Positions 54,566 to 63,498 of a stretch of DNA of 64,000 nucleotides are shown here, one piece after another. Numbering within the stretch: position 1 is the stretch's first letter; every line of letters begins with the position of its first letter. The notes below the pieces were generated by a model, which saw nothing but the letters and a program-made list of their open reading frames with translations, was not told the DNA's origin and did not search any database. The position numbers and the translations under genes are program-made. The stretch is from Kordia sp. TARA_039_SRF (lineage in GTDB: Bacteria > Bacteroidota > Bacteroidia > Flavobacteriales > Flavobacteriaceae). The stretch covers positions 302,496 through 366,495 of the forward strand of contig SMNH02000003.1 in NCBI GenBank assembly GCA_006383075.2. The letters run 5' to 3'.

Positions 54566-54880
54566 TTAGCGAGACTTATCGTGCGATTTGTCCTTGTTTT
54601 TGGCTCTTAGTTTTTGGAGTTCTGAAAGTTCAGTCTCAATCTGTTTTTGGCCGCTCTTTTCCATCGCCATTTTGATATTCTGTTCAATATACTTTCGCTC
54701 TTGATGGGCATGATATGCGCCTTTTCGAAACGCAGAAAGTATTTCTGACGTAGAGCCATATTCCAAAATTTCTTCGATCAGATTGCCTAGCACAGCTTTG
54801 TCTTGACGTGATACAAAGCCGTAGCAATACCCAAGCTTGAACGCCTGAATTGTAGCTGTTTCTTCTCTCCACTTTTTCAT
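54566..54880 (-). CDS. Small mobile-element protein paired with HTH protein
   Basis: 104 residues. It begins MKKWREETATIQAFKLGYCYGF and ends in a Lys/Asp/Ser tail (AKNKDKSHDKSR). Its start overlaps the HTH gene stop in ATGA. The arrangement and the FKLGYCYGFVSR segment parallel the 94-residue protein at 63499 (FIEGFNKGYVLRE). Function unknown. Confidence 0.65.
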   Translation of the reverse strand: MKKWREETATIQAFKLGYCYGFVSRQDKAVLGNLIEEILEYGSTSEILSAFRKGAYHAHQERKYIEQNIKMAMEKSGQKQIETELSELQKLRAKNKDKSHDKSR

Positions 54881-55182
54881 AACTCGTCAAAGGTTTTATG
54901 ACTGTGTTTCTCCAAATACTTTAGAAGCGATTCTCGTTTATAAAGTATGATCTTGCGAGATGGTTGACTGTATTCAATAAGCCCCTGAGAACGGAGATGA
55001 AAGAGCGAAGTATCGCTCTTTATCCCCAACAGTTTTTTAGCTGAATCCGAATCTATCCATACCTCTTTTTGATCTTTCCCCTGCAATTTTTCAAGATGAG
55101 AAACCACTTTATCAATCAGTTCAAAAAAATTCTTCTCGGTAATCATGATGAAATTATCGCCTTCCATATCACAGTGTTTCAA
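54877..55182 (-). CDS. Helix-turn-helix DNA-binding protein
   Basis: 101 residues, or fewer if Met at 55146 (MITEKNFF) is the start. The HTH region is WIDSDSAKKLLGIKSDTSLFHLR, with the wing-like YSQPSRKIILYKRESL: the Bacteroidota excisionase/MerR-like type found next to mobilization genes. Closely resembles the protein at 63215 (LRNEGKIRYSQPQKKIILYDR). Likely a regulator or recombination directionality factor. Confidence 0.8.
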   Translation of the reverse strand: MKHCDMEGDNFIMITEKNFFELIDKVVSHLEKLQGKDQKEVWIDSDSAKKLLGIKSDTSLFHLRSQGLIEYSQPSRKIILYKRESLLKYLEKHSHKTFDEL

Positions 55183-55909
55183 AGGTTACCTTCGTTATGC
55201 CAAAACTTGCAAATACTTCCTTCCAATAACTTTCGAGATACGAAAGAATATCGCCCTTGGCTTCCATATCAAGCGGTAAAACAAACGTAGCACTACTAAT
55301 ATTAGAGATCGTCTTTGGCAAGCCAAATTTTCTGCGGATGCGTTCGGCATCTTTCTTGGCAGATTGAACTGCTTCCTGCATGTTTTGAAAACTCCTACGA
55401 TCCATTTGTCGATACTCAGATGATTCAATTCCATCGGTAAAAAAATACACATCTACGTTCTTGCCTGTGGTTTGAGAAAGTGGCACAAGACTCGTTAAAA
55501 TCTCAGTAGCACGAGCTTTGGCTTTGTATGTTTTGATAAACTCAAGAACAGATTTTGCAAAACGCTTTCTTTTACGCTTGATCGTAATTCCGAAAAACTG
55601 CTTTTCTCGCTCAATATCTTCTTTTTTATACAGCGAAGCGTTAAAAATAGACTCTGTATAAAAGAAGGTTTTTACATTAGTAATTGACGAGGTTTTCTGG
55701 TTTATAAATCGCACTTCAATAGTAGCTTTCTTGGCTTTGCAAGCATTGTTTACAATCTCAAAAATTCTACGATTTTGTGTATCTGTCTGGTCTTCTACCG
55801 AAACAGATTTGTCATTAAAAATCACGATGTGATTTTCATTCTGTGCCACCGCAATAAGCGGTGTAGCACAGAAAAAAAGAGTCATTGTTATAATTACTAT
55901 ATTTTTCAT
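55169..55909 (-). CDS. Secreted vWA-like protein
   Basis: 246 residues with signal peptide 1-22 (IITMTLFFCATPLIAVAQ). IVIFNDKSVSVED and VDVYFFTDGIESS resemble the metal-site strands of von Willebrand A domains, although the canonical DxSxS is altered to NDKSVS. Four bases overlap with the upstream 486-residue membrane protein, and 14 with the HTH gene. Probably part of an envelope complex made by this element. Confidence 0.65.
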   Translation of the reverse strand: MKNIVIITMTLFFCATPLIAVAQNENHIVIFNDKSVSVEDQTDTQNRRIFEIVNNACKAKKATIEVRFINQKTSSITNVKTFFYTESIFNASLYKKEDIEREKQFFGITIKRKRKRFAKSVLEFIKTYKAKARATEILTSLVPLSQTTGKNVDVYFFTDGIESSEYRQMDRRSFQNMQEAVQSAKKDAERIRRKFGLPKTISNISSATFVLPLDMEAKGDILSYLESYWKEVFASFGITKVTFETL

Positions 55910-57366
55910 TTGTTTTCTTTTAGTGGTGAATAATTCGTGTGATGTTGAGCAGTCATCTGCCCATTAAGATTTGGGGGAAAGGGTGGTTCTTTCCTCTGCC
56001 TGTACGTCTTGATATATTTGCTTTTATCCAAATCTTTCGCTTGGCTTAAAAGTTTCTCACAAGCGTTCTTCCTCCCCAAATGATATCTAAACAGCTGACG
56101 TAAAACATTTGCATCCAAAAGACGTTCAACTTGGGTGTCATACGTGAATTTAATTTGAGCAATTCGTTTAGACAAAACTTTTCGTCTTCGTTTAAGTTTC
56201 ATAAAAAGTTTCGCTTGCTCTACTATTGATTTGAGACTACAACAAGAAAATATGCTTATAACTGAGAAAAGAGATACTACTATATAAGTACAAACAACTA
56301 TAAAAAATGGCTTTTGTTCTAGTTCCTTCGAACGACGTGTTACTTCTGCCTCAAGCGTATCTGCTTTGGTTTGCAACTCTGACACCTCACTTGGATCATA
56401 TGCGTCTGCTATAGTAGATTGATAGTGTCTTAAACGGTTTTCAACGTCATAGAGTTCCTGCCTCTCTGCTTTATGGCTTATACTCTGATATAATAAAATT
56501 CCAGCAGTAAATACTTGAGCGAAAAAGAGAATACTAAATATCGTAAACAGTACTGGATATCTTTTTTTTCTTCCCAAAAGTTGCTCTGACTGCGTAAAAA
56601 GCCTTCTGCTAATAACGTACGTAACACCCACAATCATAGTCGCACATACCCATGATTTTTCAGGAGAAAAACCAATAGTATTCTCAAAAATGGATTGAAA
56701 AACAACACCTTCTACTCCAAGCATAAAAGCAAGAACAGCTAAAAGAGAGGGTACTGTCCACGAAGTAAAATACTTCCTCTTATTCGTGCTCAGAGGCTTC
56801 TTTGGTTCTTCTCGCTTCACGATTGGAAGCGGTTTTACATCTTCCACCTTCTGAAACTGATTGGTGCTAATATCTACCGTTTTAATGGCTATATTATGGA
56901 TATCCTCGTCTAATTTCATGATAAGCTCAAACTCGTCTGTATTATGTTTTGGCACACTCCTTTGAAAAATATAACTGTTTACATCTCTCGACGCTTTATA
57001 TTTCTTACTCGTATCATCCTCGAACTTTATTACTGGAATATTGGCTTTCAATTCTTCCTCTTTTTTTTCATCAACAGACAAAATGTTATAGTATTTATAC
57101 TCAACCTCATGTAATTCTTCATAGAGCGTAACATATTCTTCTCGAAGTTTCGCGATCTTCGTTTTAAACGAAAGTAATTCCGAATTAATAATCGCCAACA
57201 TTTGTTCTAGCATAATTTTTTTCCCTTTCATTGGTTTCAAGCCCAAGGTTTTCAAAAAAGCATTCCCAAATTGATAGGTTTCTTCTGAGTCAATACCTAA
57301 AAAGGTATACACTAACATCACTAAAGGATTTTTGTGTTTAAATAATTTTATAAAAAAATATTTCAT
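55906..57366 (-). CDS. Multi-spanning membrane protein with coiled coils
   Basis: 486 residues. The N-terminal half has an early coiled coil (LLSFKTKIAKLREEYVTLYEE). Transmembrane segments: about 205-225 (WTVPSLLAVLAFMLGVEGV), 232-250 (WVCATMIVGVTYVI), 267-290 (LFTIFSILFFAQVFTAGILL) and 345-370 (FFIVVCTYIVVSLFSVISIF). A coiled region separates the last two. The C-terminus ends in a proline-rich stretch. First gene of the operon running through the vWA-like and HTH proteins. No family recognised; a role in transfer is inferred only from position. Confidence 0.7.
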   Translation of the reverse strand: MKYFFIKLFKHKNPLVMLVYTFLGIDSEETYQFGNAFLKTLGLKPMKGKKIMLEQMLAIINSELLSFKTKIAKLREEYVTLYEELHEVEYKYYNILSVDEKKEEELKANIPVIKFEDDTSKKYKASRDVNSYIFQRSVPKHNTDEFELIMKLDEDIHNIAIKTVDISTNQFQKVEDVKPLPIVKREEPKKPLSTNKRKYFTSWTVPSLLAVLAFMLGVEGVVFQSIFENTIGFSPEKSWVCATMIVGVTYVISRRLFTQSEQLLGRKKRYPVLFTIFSILFFAQVFTAGILLYQSISHKAERQELYDVENRLRHYQSTIADAYDPSEVSELQTKADTLEAEVTRRSKELEQKPFFIVVCTYIVVSLFSVISIFSCCSLKSIVEQAKLFMKLKRRRKVLSKRIAQIKFTYDTQVERLLDANVLRQLFRYHLGRKNACEKLLSQAKDLDKSKYIKTYRQRKEPPFPPNLNGQMTAQHHTNYSPLKENK

Positions 57367-57381
57367 ATTTGTTTTGTTTTA

Positions 57382-57414
57382 AAAGCCATCAGAAGCATCG
57401 CTTCTGATGGCTTT
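57382..57414 (-). terminator. Perfect 15-bp hairpin terminator
   Basis: AAAGCCATCAGAAGC/GCTTCTGATGGCTTT with a 3-base loop; TTTT follows on the minus strand. Ends the small gene at 57433. Confidence 0.85.
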
Positions 57415-57432
57415 GTTTAGACATTTTTTTGA

Positions 57433-57642
57433 TTACTCTAAGAGTAAGTGGAGAAAATCTAAATTCTCTTGATAAATCTTTTGAGCCATTTTAGAGGCCT
57501 CATCTTCTCTATTAGAATTTGTTTTCTCTGGTAAGGGTGGAATAACTATACCTTGATAAAATCCACCTCCGTTTAGAATCATTTTTTTTATTTCTTTTTG
57601 GATCATAAAATTTAGGTTTTTGTTTTTTTGAGTGCACTTCAA
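57433..57642 (-). CDS. Small hypothetical protein
   Basis: 69 residues from 57642, or 57 from the internal Met at 57606 (MIQKEIKKMILNGGGFYQG), which looks more natural. Contains GIVIPPLPEKTNSNREDEAS. It is followed by a strong terminator, which favours reality. A competing frame at 57512-57709 lacks such support. Function unknown. Confidence 0.5.
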   Translation of the reverse strand: MKCTQKNKNLNFMIQKEIKKMILNGGGFYQGIVIPPLPEKTNSNREDEASKMAQKIYQENLDFLHLLLE

Positions 57643-57753
57643 AAAGACTTCGTTTGGTAGAAATTTCCACGTACTTTAAAACTAGTTTATGTTTGTTTGA
57701 ACACTGCAAGTATATTTACAAAAACAAGCACAAACCCAATAAAATCAATACTT

Positions 57754-57816
57754 TATAGTGGATTTATCAAATATAATAGTGGATTTATTAAAAATGGTAG
57801 TGGATTTTTAAAATCG
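57754..57816. repeat. Three 21-bp direct repeats (iteron-like)
   Basis: AGTGGATTT starts at 57757, 57778 and 57799, exactly 21 bases apart. Each unit is approximately T-AGTGGATTTAT-AAA. Two-helical-turn spacing suggests binding of one protein on the same DNA face, as at iteron origins or operators. No replication initiator is recognisable nearby. Confidence 0.75.
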
Positions 57817-57843
57817 AGTTACAGGATATTAATTCGTATAAGA

Positions 57844-58278
57844 TTACAATCTAAAGTTATTATACTCCAAACCTGATTTTATATGACTAATTTGACTCTT
57901 TTTACTTTTTTGACGCTTTATACCTCTGTCCAATCTGCTATCTACTCTATCATTCAAATCTGCGAGACTGATTGAATAATCCTCAGGTTTTCCTTGATCA
58001 ACTTCGGTTATACTTTTTACTTTAAGTAAAATTTGTTCCTGTAAATCAAAAAAGTATTGCTGCGATTCAAAACCAAAAGCATATTTATTTGCATCCCCAT
58101 ACATTTCTTTTCTATATTCAAGAAATGTTTTAAGCGTTTTATCTATATGATCTACACCTTCTTGTCCAATGATATCTAAAACACGTTTTGAAACATGGGG
58201 ATAGCCATTAAAAAGAGTTCTTCCTTCATAAGTATTAGGAATATACTGTATTCTTTCTTCGATTTTTTTTATTTTCAT
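57844..58278 (-). CDS. Hypothetical protein next to iteron-like repeats
   Basis: 144 residues. Helical and charged, with NGYPHVSKRVLDIIGQEGVD and a basic tail (RGIKRQKSKKSQISHIK). Diverges from the WG-repeat gene with a 51-base shared intergenic region. The repeats lie 28 bases past its stop. No motif recognised. Confidence 0.6.
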   Translation of the reverse strand: MKIKKIEERIQYIPNTYEGRTLFNGYPHVSKRVLDIIGQEGVDHIDKTLKTFLEYRKEMYGDANKYAFGFESQQYFFDLQEQILLKVKSITEVDQGKPEDYSISLADLNDRVDSRLDRGIKRQKSKKSQISHIKSGLEYNNFRL

Positions 58279-58329
58279 AATCTATTAATAGCACACCAAA
58301 AGTAACTTGTCAATATTTCTTATCTAATC

Positions 58330-60390
58330 ATGAGTAAAGAAGAAAAATTTAAACAAACACCCGAAAGAATAGCAGAACTTCAGAAAGAAGTATTAGAAAA
58401 AGTTAAAAAGTCATTTAAAGACTTAGCGTCTTCAAAAAAAGCAGAAGGATTAATAAATGTAACTTTAACATATTTGAACGCCTATAAAGAAGTTTTTAAT
58501 GAAGAACTTCCTAAAGGTATAACTACACAAAAAAACGATAACGAAAAAAAGAATACTGAGAGATATGAGTTGCTTAATAATTTATTGTACTGTGATGAGT
58601 TTAACGATTATATTAATGATGTAGACATAAAGTATATTAAAGAAGATGAAGAAATAATTGCCGATAATGATGAGAAGAAAGATTTATATATTGAGCAACA
58701 CTGCTATAAATTTAAAAACTCAATAATAAAATTAATAGAAGATAATAAATATGGGCAAAAAGAGGGAAAAATACGTTATGGAGTAATTGAATTAGCTTCT
58801 ATTTTCGTTGGATATTTAGGATGGAATCATTTTGTTTTAGAATTAGAAGGTCAATACGATCAAAAACAATTTATTGAAAATTTGAAGCAAAAAACAGATG
58901 AGAGATTTAAATTAAAAACCAAGCTACAATCGTTTAACAAAAAAAATGATGCGTTGTTTGACCTATTCAAAAGTATAGAAAAATTAGAAAGAATGGGGTT
59001 AAAAACTTATTTAACTGCAGAAGATATATACAATATATTATTACAATTGTCAGATGATTCAAATAATTTACAAAGATCAATTGAAGAGAATAAACAATTA
59101 GACAAAGCTAATCATGATAAGCTATATAACATTATTAAACAATATAACTTGAACCTCAAGAATAAGGAAGAAGAATTTAAAAAAGAGGCTTTAAAAAATG
59201 CCCAAGAGGCAAAAAAAGAATTTTCAACATATAATTATTTCAAAGGAAACCTATTCTATATTATCATCTGTGTCATCCTATTGTTCTTTACAGGCTACTT
59301 AATTTATCTTAACCAAAAAAATCAAACTAAATATAAGAATAATGAATCCAAATATTCTTCAAAGATAGATGGTCTGAATAATAGACTAGACAGTATAAGT
59401 AAAAGTAGCTTGAAGAATAAATATGATCGCTATATAAACTTTCTAAGAATTAAGAAAGGAAAATTATTTGGAATTAATAGTGCCGAGGACAATTTAATTA
59501 TACCTCCAATATATAACTACATAAATTATATGAAGATAGATAGAAATGTAAGTATAAGAAAAGGAGATAAAACATATACATATGGCGATATAGATAATAA
59601 AGAGAGTGAAATAATTTCAGTAAAATATAGTGATATTAAGAGTGCCGGAGATATTTTCTTCAAAGTTAAAAATGAGAAATATTTTGGTTTAATAAATTCA
59701 AAAAATGATACAATTTTACCCCTAGAATATAATCATATATTCAGAATACGAAATGGATTGTTAAGAGTAACAAAGGAGAAAAAAACTGGTTTCTTTAGTT
59801 TAACCAAAAAACAATTTGTCGTTCCACTACAACCAAATCTATTGCTTGTTAATGATTCATCGAGTAAAGATTATATTGGTGGTGCTATTATTATCAAAAG
59901 AAATAATAAATATGGACTTTTAAATGAACAAGGAGAACTTATTAGTTCTATTATTTATGACGATATCAATCAATTTTTTGATAATTATATTATCATAGGT
60001 GAAAAAGAGGATAAATATGATGTATTTGATTATGATGGAAATATTTTAAAGGCGAACTATTTTGATCGTATCATTACTATAGACTTTAATCGTGATAGCA
60101 TAGCAAGATTCAAAAAGAATGAAAAATGGGGATTGATAAATAATAAACTTCAAGAAATTTTAGCAAATAATTACAATCGAATAGGTCCATTTTATAATGG
60201 ATTGGCTTATGTAGAATTAAATAAAAAATGGGGGGTTATAGATAGATTTGGAATTGAAGTAATATCAATGCAATATGATAGCATTGAAAGACTTCCGTTT
60301 TATAATGATGAATCAGCAACGGTTTTTCTAGATGGAAGAAAATTTAAGATCAATAAAGAAAATGAATGTATTGAAAATTGCCCAGATTAA
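58330..60390 (+). CDS. Membrane-anchored WG-repeat protein
   Basis: 686 residues. N-terminal about 310 residues are charged and helical with coiled coil (LNLKNKEEEFKKEALKNAQE). One transmembrane helix at about 312-330 (LFYIIICVILLFFTGYLIYL). The C-terminal half holds repeated WG/KWG-type units: KLFGINS, KYFGLINS, KKTGFFSL, NKYGLLNEQG, EKWGLINN and KKWGVIDRFG, each followed by a Y-(D/N)-x-I segment. WG repeats are beta-rich and thought to bind ligands or protein partners. Last gene before the tRNA fragment, so probably cargo of the left element or resident DNA. Confidence 0.8.
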   Translation: MSKEEKFKQTPERIAELQKEVLEKVKKSFKDLASSKKAEGLINVTLTYLNAYKEVFNEELPKGITTQKNDNEKKNTERYELLNNLLYCDEFNDYINDVDIKYIKEDEEIIADNDEKKDLYIEQHCYKFKNSIIKLIEDNKYGQKEGKIRYGVIELASIFVGYLGWNHFVLELEGQYDQKQFIENLKQKTDERFKLKTKLQSFNKKNDALFDLFKSIEKLERMGLKTYLTAEDIYNILLQLSDDSNNLQRSIEENKQLDKANHDKLYNIIKQYNLNLKNKEEEFKKEALKNAQEAKKEFSTYNYFKGNLFYIIICVILLFFTGYLIYLNQKNQTKYKNNESKYSSKIDGLNNRLDSISKSSLKNKYDRYINFLRIKKGKLFGINSAEDNLIIPPIYNYINYMKIDRNVSIRKGDKTYTYGDIDNKESEIISVKYSDIKSAGDIFFKVKNEKYFGLINSKNDTILPLEYNHIFRIRNGLLRVTKEKKTGFFSLTKKQFVVPLQPNLLLVNDSSSKDYIGGAIIIKRNNKYGLLNEQGELISSIIYDDINQFFDNYIIIGEKEDKYDVFDYDGNILKANYFDRIITIDFNRDSIARFKKNEKWGLINNKLQEILANNYNRIGPFYNGLAYVELNKKWGVIDRFGIEVISMQYDSIERLPFYNDESATVFLDGRKFKINKENECIENCPD

Positions 60391-60424
60391 AAATCATTTG
60401 TTGTACCTATGTTGTACCTGTAAA

Positions 60425-60458
60425 ATTAAAAAAGCCCTCACATTTCTGTGAAGGCTTT
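60425..60458 (-). terminator. Terminator downstream of tRNA 3' fragment
   Basis: Minus strand AAAGCCTTCACA/TGTGAGGGCTTT with loop GAAA, then a T6 tract. It lies just past the tRNA fragment's 3' end in the tRNA's own direction, as expected for a native tRNA terminator. Confidence 0.8.
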
Positions 60459-60468
60459 ATTTTCCTAG

Positions 60469-60510
60469 TAGCGGGAACTGGACTCGAACCAGTGACCTTC
60501 GGGTTATGAG
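60469..60510 (-). other. 3' half of a tRNA-Met(CAU) gene, probable attachment site
   Basis: On the minus strand the sequence runs from the anticodon loop CTCATAA through CCCGAAGGTC, the T arm ACTGGTTCGAGTCCAGT and acceptor strand TCCCGCTA. The 5' half is absent: plus-strand bases after 60510 are unrelated AT-rich DNA. The CCC of the anticodon stem suggests an initiator-type tRNA. A tyrosine integrase gene begins 173 bases away. Because the missing 5' half lies on the right, the integrated element should extend rightwards. The rest of the gap 60511-60682 has CATATAAAA repeated near 60592 and 60602, possible arm-type integrase sites. Confidence 0.85.
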
Positions 60511-60682
60511 AATAAACCTTATTGTGTCAAAATGATTTAAAATGCCTAAATATCAGTATTTTGCAAATTTTCACATATCATAAAGAGTCATATAAAACCA
60601 TATAAAATCAGCAAATGTTTTAGGTATGTTTTAGGAAAATATTACGCTTTTTCGTATCTTTAAGTATCAAAATACGCACCTT

Positions 60683-62023
60683 ATGGCTTCGGTAAAGATA
60701 CTACTTTGGAAGCACGATCAAAAACCTGACGGCAGATTTCCAATCGCAATACGCATCACTAAAAATAGAAAATCGAGATATATTTTCACAGAACAATATG
60801 TGTTTGAAAATGAATGGGATTCTAAAAACTTAAAGGTTAAAAAATCACATCCCAACTCGACACGCCTAAATAATTTACTTCTTAAAAAACTCAGTGAAGC
60901 CCAAAGCGCCATTCTCGATTCAGAAGCCAATGATGATAACGCCAGCAGCAAACAGATTAAGAAGAAAATCAAACGCTCCGGTAGAAATACATCTTTCTTT
61001 CAAGTGGCAGCAGAGCGTATAGAAAAAAAGCATCTCGCAGGAACGTATTCAGTCTCTCAATCTGAACTTTCTATTTTATTCAATATTAAGGAATTTCTTG
61101 ATCTTAATAAAAAAGCCCCTGTCCTGTTGGTAAAAACCCAAATCAAGCAGCGGCGCAAAGAACGCATCTCAAAAGGACGTAAAGGTGAACTCACACCGCT
61201 TGGTCAAATTAGGAAATTCTCAACGGACAAATCCTTAATATTTAGTGATATCACGACCGCTTTTCTTGATAACTTTAAATCATTTTGCACGATATATCTT
61301 GACCAAAAAACAAGAACAATTACCAATCAATTAATATTCATCCGCACGCTTTACAACGTCGCAATCAAAGATGGAATTATTCATGAGAAATTTTATCCAT
61401 TCGCAGGGGAAAAGGAAAAAATTACGCTTTCGAGTAGTAATAAAATTGGTCTAAATCGCGAAGAAATCACAAAAATTGAAAATCTCGAATTGGAGCCACA
61501 AAGCTCGATTTGGCATACTAGAAACGTGTATTTATTCTCATATTATTTTGCAGGTGTTCGTATCTCTGACGTATTAGAATTGAAATGGTATAGCTTTATG
61601 GATGGTCGCTTGTATTATGAAATGAATAAAAACGAAAAGCCGGTCAGCATAAAAATTCCTGAAAAGGCAAAAGTAATTCTAAGTCTGTATGAGCAGGACA
61701 AACAAGGCGTTGACGATTATGTATTTCCATTTCTCAAAAAAGCTAATCAAGCTAGCCCCGAAGATATTTTTAGAAAGACACGCAATGCAACAAAGCTTTT
61801 GAATAAATATTTAAAGCGTATTGCAGTTATGTGTGAGATTGATAAAAACCTATCCAATCACATAGCAAGACATACATTCGGAAATCTAGCAGGTGATAAA
61901 ATTAACCCAATCATGTTGCAAAAGCTTTACCGACATAGCGATCTAAAGACCACAATTGGATATCAAGCGAATTTCATACATAAAGAAGCTGACGATGCTC
62001 TCGATATGGTTTTAGGAGATTAA
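60683..62023 (+). CDS. Tyrosine recombinase (integrase)
   Basis: 446 residues. N-terminal arm-binding domain of Bacteroidota type (ASVKILLWKHDQKPDGRFPIAIRITKN, split in two strands), then a SAM-like core-binding domain. The catalytic domain has Arg in GVRISDVLELKW, HxxR in HIARHTFGNL, His in LYRHSDLKTT and Tyr in IGYQ. All catalytic residues are present. Lies just inside the tRNA attachment site and points into the element, as in ICEs and genomic islands. Confidence 0.93.
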   Translation: MASVKILLWKHDQKPDGRFPIAIRITKNRKSRYIFTEQYVFENEWDSKNLKVKKSHPNSTRLNNLLLKKLSEAQSAILDSEANDDNASSKQIKKKIKRSGRNTSFFQVAAERIEKKHLAGTYSVSQSELSILFNIKEFLDLNKKAPVLLVKTQIKQRRKERISKGRKGELTPLGQIRKFSTDKSLIFSDITTAFLDNFKSFCTIYLDQKTRTITNQLIFIRTLYNVAIKDGIIHEKFYPFAGEKEKITLSSSNKIGLNREEITKIENLELEPQSSIWHTRNVYLFSYYFAGVRISDVLELKWYSFMDGRLYYEMNKNEKPVSIKIPEKAKVILSLYEQDKQGVDDYVFPFLKKANQASPEDIFRKTRNATKLLNKYLKRIAVMCEIDKNLSNHIARHTFGNLAGDKINPIMLQKLYRHSDLKTTIGYQANFIHKEADDALDMVLGD

Positions 62024-62027
62024 ATTT

Positions 62028-63113
62028 TTAATTTTTACCTGGCTCTAGTACTTTTATTTTATAAATCTCTTGAGGTTTTAATGAATCAAGTTTTGCTTGT
62101 TCTTTTTCATACCTTTCACGAGTAATTTTATTTACTCCTTCCTCACATAAAGATTTTTTTAGGTAATAAGAATCTATAACAAGTGTAAACTTAATTGGTT
62201 TATTTGCTTTAAATTCAGGAGCAATTACTTCTCCATACTTGACTTTAGTGACTTTTTGCACTAACCAAGTGTCACAAAAATCTGATTTCAATACAGAACT
62301 ACGACCACTAACCCTAGTTTGCCCCACAGTAATTACTTCTGAGACGTCTAGTTCTTTTTGCAAAGCAGCTTCTAAACCCGAGAAATTTATTCCTAAGCTT
62401 CCTCCGTTACTACCTCCCCTATCAAAGCTAAGTTGTCTCGTATTTGAAAAGGTTGCATCTAAATCCTCTTCTGTTCCTGGTGTAACAAAAATAATTTTTG
62501 GCTTTTCCAATATTTCTTTTGTTACATCAGTCATTTTCCAATTTATCAAATTACCAGATAAAGGGATTCCCGTTTCAATCTTAATTTTATCGTGATTTTT
62601 AATAATTGTCCTTTTCGTTACTACTTCACCGTTGTTCCAAAAGTAGCCCCACATTGCAATTGAAGGACAATCTGTAATAGTAAATTCATATTTAACACCC
62701 TCTAATTCAAAAATTTTAGTATAGCCCTCTTTTGGCGACTCTTTGCTTATTTCAAAAATCCAGCCTATATGTATCTGTCCAGTAACGCGATCTTCTACAT
62801 CAATCAAAATTTCACAATGATCTCCGACTAATGGTTCCCCTCGCATGTATATATTTAAAGAATGTGGTCCTGTCCCACCAAAATCCTCTTTGTTTCTTAT
62901 CAAGTATTCTCTAAACGAATGCTCAGGATTACTAGAATCTGTTGCATCTGGAGTGGGTGTATGCCTTCTGTGAAGATTCTTGAAGCCTCTTGATATTGAT
63001 GTTTCAAAGGTTTCAATTTCGTATGTAACGTTATTTTCTTGAAAGTTGTTCACTGTTTGGGCAAATAATCCCCCTAATAAACTGAAAAATAATATGGTTG
63101 TAAAAAATTTCAT
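62028..63113 (-). CDS. Secreted hypothetical protein
   Basis: 361 residues with signal peptide 1-19 (FFTTILFFSLLGGLFAQ). The mature part is beta-rich, with a polar Gly/Ser stretch (DRGGSNGGSLGINFSG) and Cys residues in DHCEI, TDCPS, DFCDT and SLCEEG. Convergent with the integrase gene, 4 bases apart. Cargo of the right element. No family recognised. Confidence 0.65.
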   Translation of the reverse strand: MKFFTTILFFSLLGGLFAQTVNNFQENNVTYEIETFETSISRGFKNLHRRHTPTPDATDSSNPEHSFREYLIRNKEDFGGTGPHSLNIYMRGEPLVGDHCEILIDVEDRVTGQIHIGWIFEISKESPKEGYTKIFELEGVKYEFTITDCPSIAMWGYFWNNGEVVTKRTIIKNHDKIKIETGIPLSGNLINWKMTDVTKEILEKPKIIFVTPGTEEDLDATFSNTRQLSFDRGGSNGGSLGINFSGLEAALQKELDVSEVITVGQTRVSGRSSVLKSDFCDTWLVQKVTKVKYGEVIAPEFKANKPIKFTLVIDSYYLKKSLCEEGVNKITRERYEKEQAKLDSLKPQEIYKIKVLEPGKN

Positions 63114-63214
63114 TTTTTATAATTATCATAGTAGACTATTATTCTTATGGATAAAAACAGTTTTAAAAGTAGTAAAATTTTTCAATTTATGTAATTTATT
63201 ACTACTTTTATTTT

Positions 63215-63487
63215 ATGGAAGTAATATGCCTTGAAGATAAAGCATTTCATGCGCTTTTGGATGAAGTTATGGCGCGGGTGCGGGAGCAGTCATCTAGTGT
63301 AGTCCTTGATAAATGGATATCGGGGAGTGAGGCGATGCAGATGTTGCGGATTACCTCAAAAACTACGCTTTCCTATTTGCGCAATGAAGGAAAAATACGA
63401 TATAGTCAGCCGCAAAAGAAAATCATTCTTTACGACCGCGCATCAATCGAAGCGTATTTAGAAAAAAACGCTAAAGACACCTTTTAA
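63215..63487 (+). CDS. Helix-turn-helix DNA-binding protein of right element
   Basis: 90 residues. HTH with wing: KWISGSEAMQMLRITSKTTL, then YSQPQKKIILYDRASIEAYL. Homologous to the protein at 54877 in the left element. Followed after 11 bases by a small protein in the same order as on the left. Likely regulator or excisionase. Confidence 0.8.
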   Translation: MEVICLEDKAFHALLDEVMARVREQSSSVVLDKWISGSEAMQMLRITSKTTLSYLRNEGKIRYSQPQKKIILYDRASIEAYLEKNAKDTF

Positions 63488-63498
63488 ATTTCATATCT

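Noticed and set aside
57512-57709. 65-residue ORF overlapping the small gene at 57433
   Set aside because: It lacks a terminator or neighbour relationship, while the competing frame ends just before a strong terminator.
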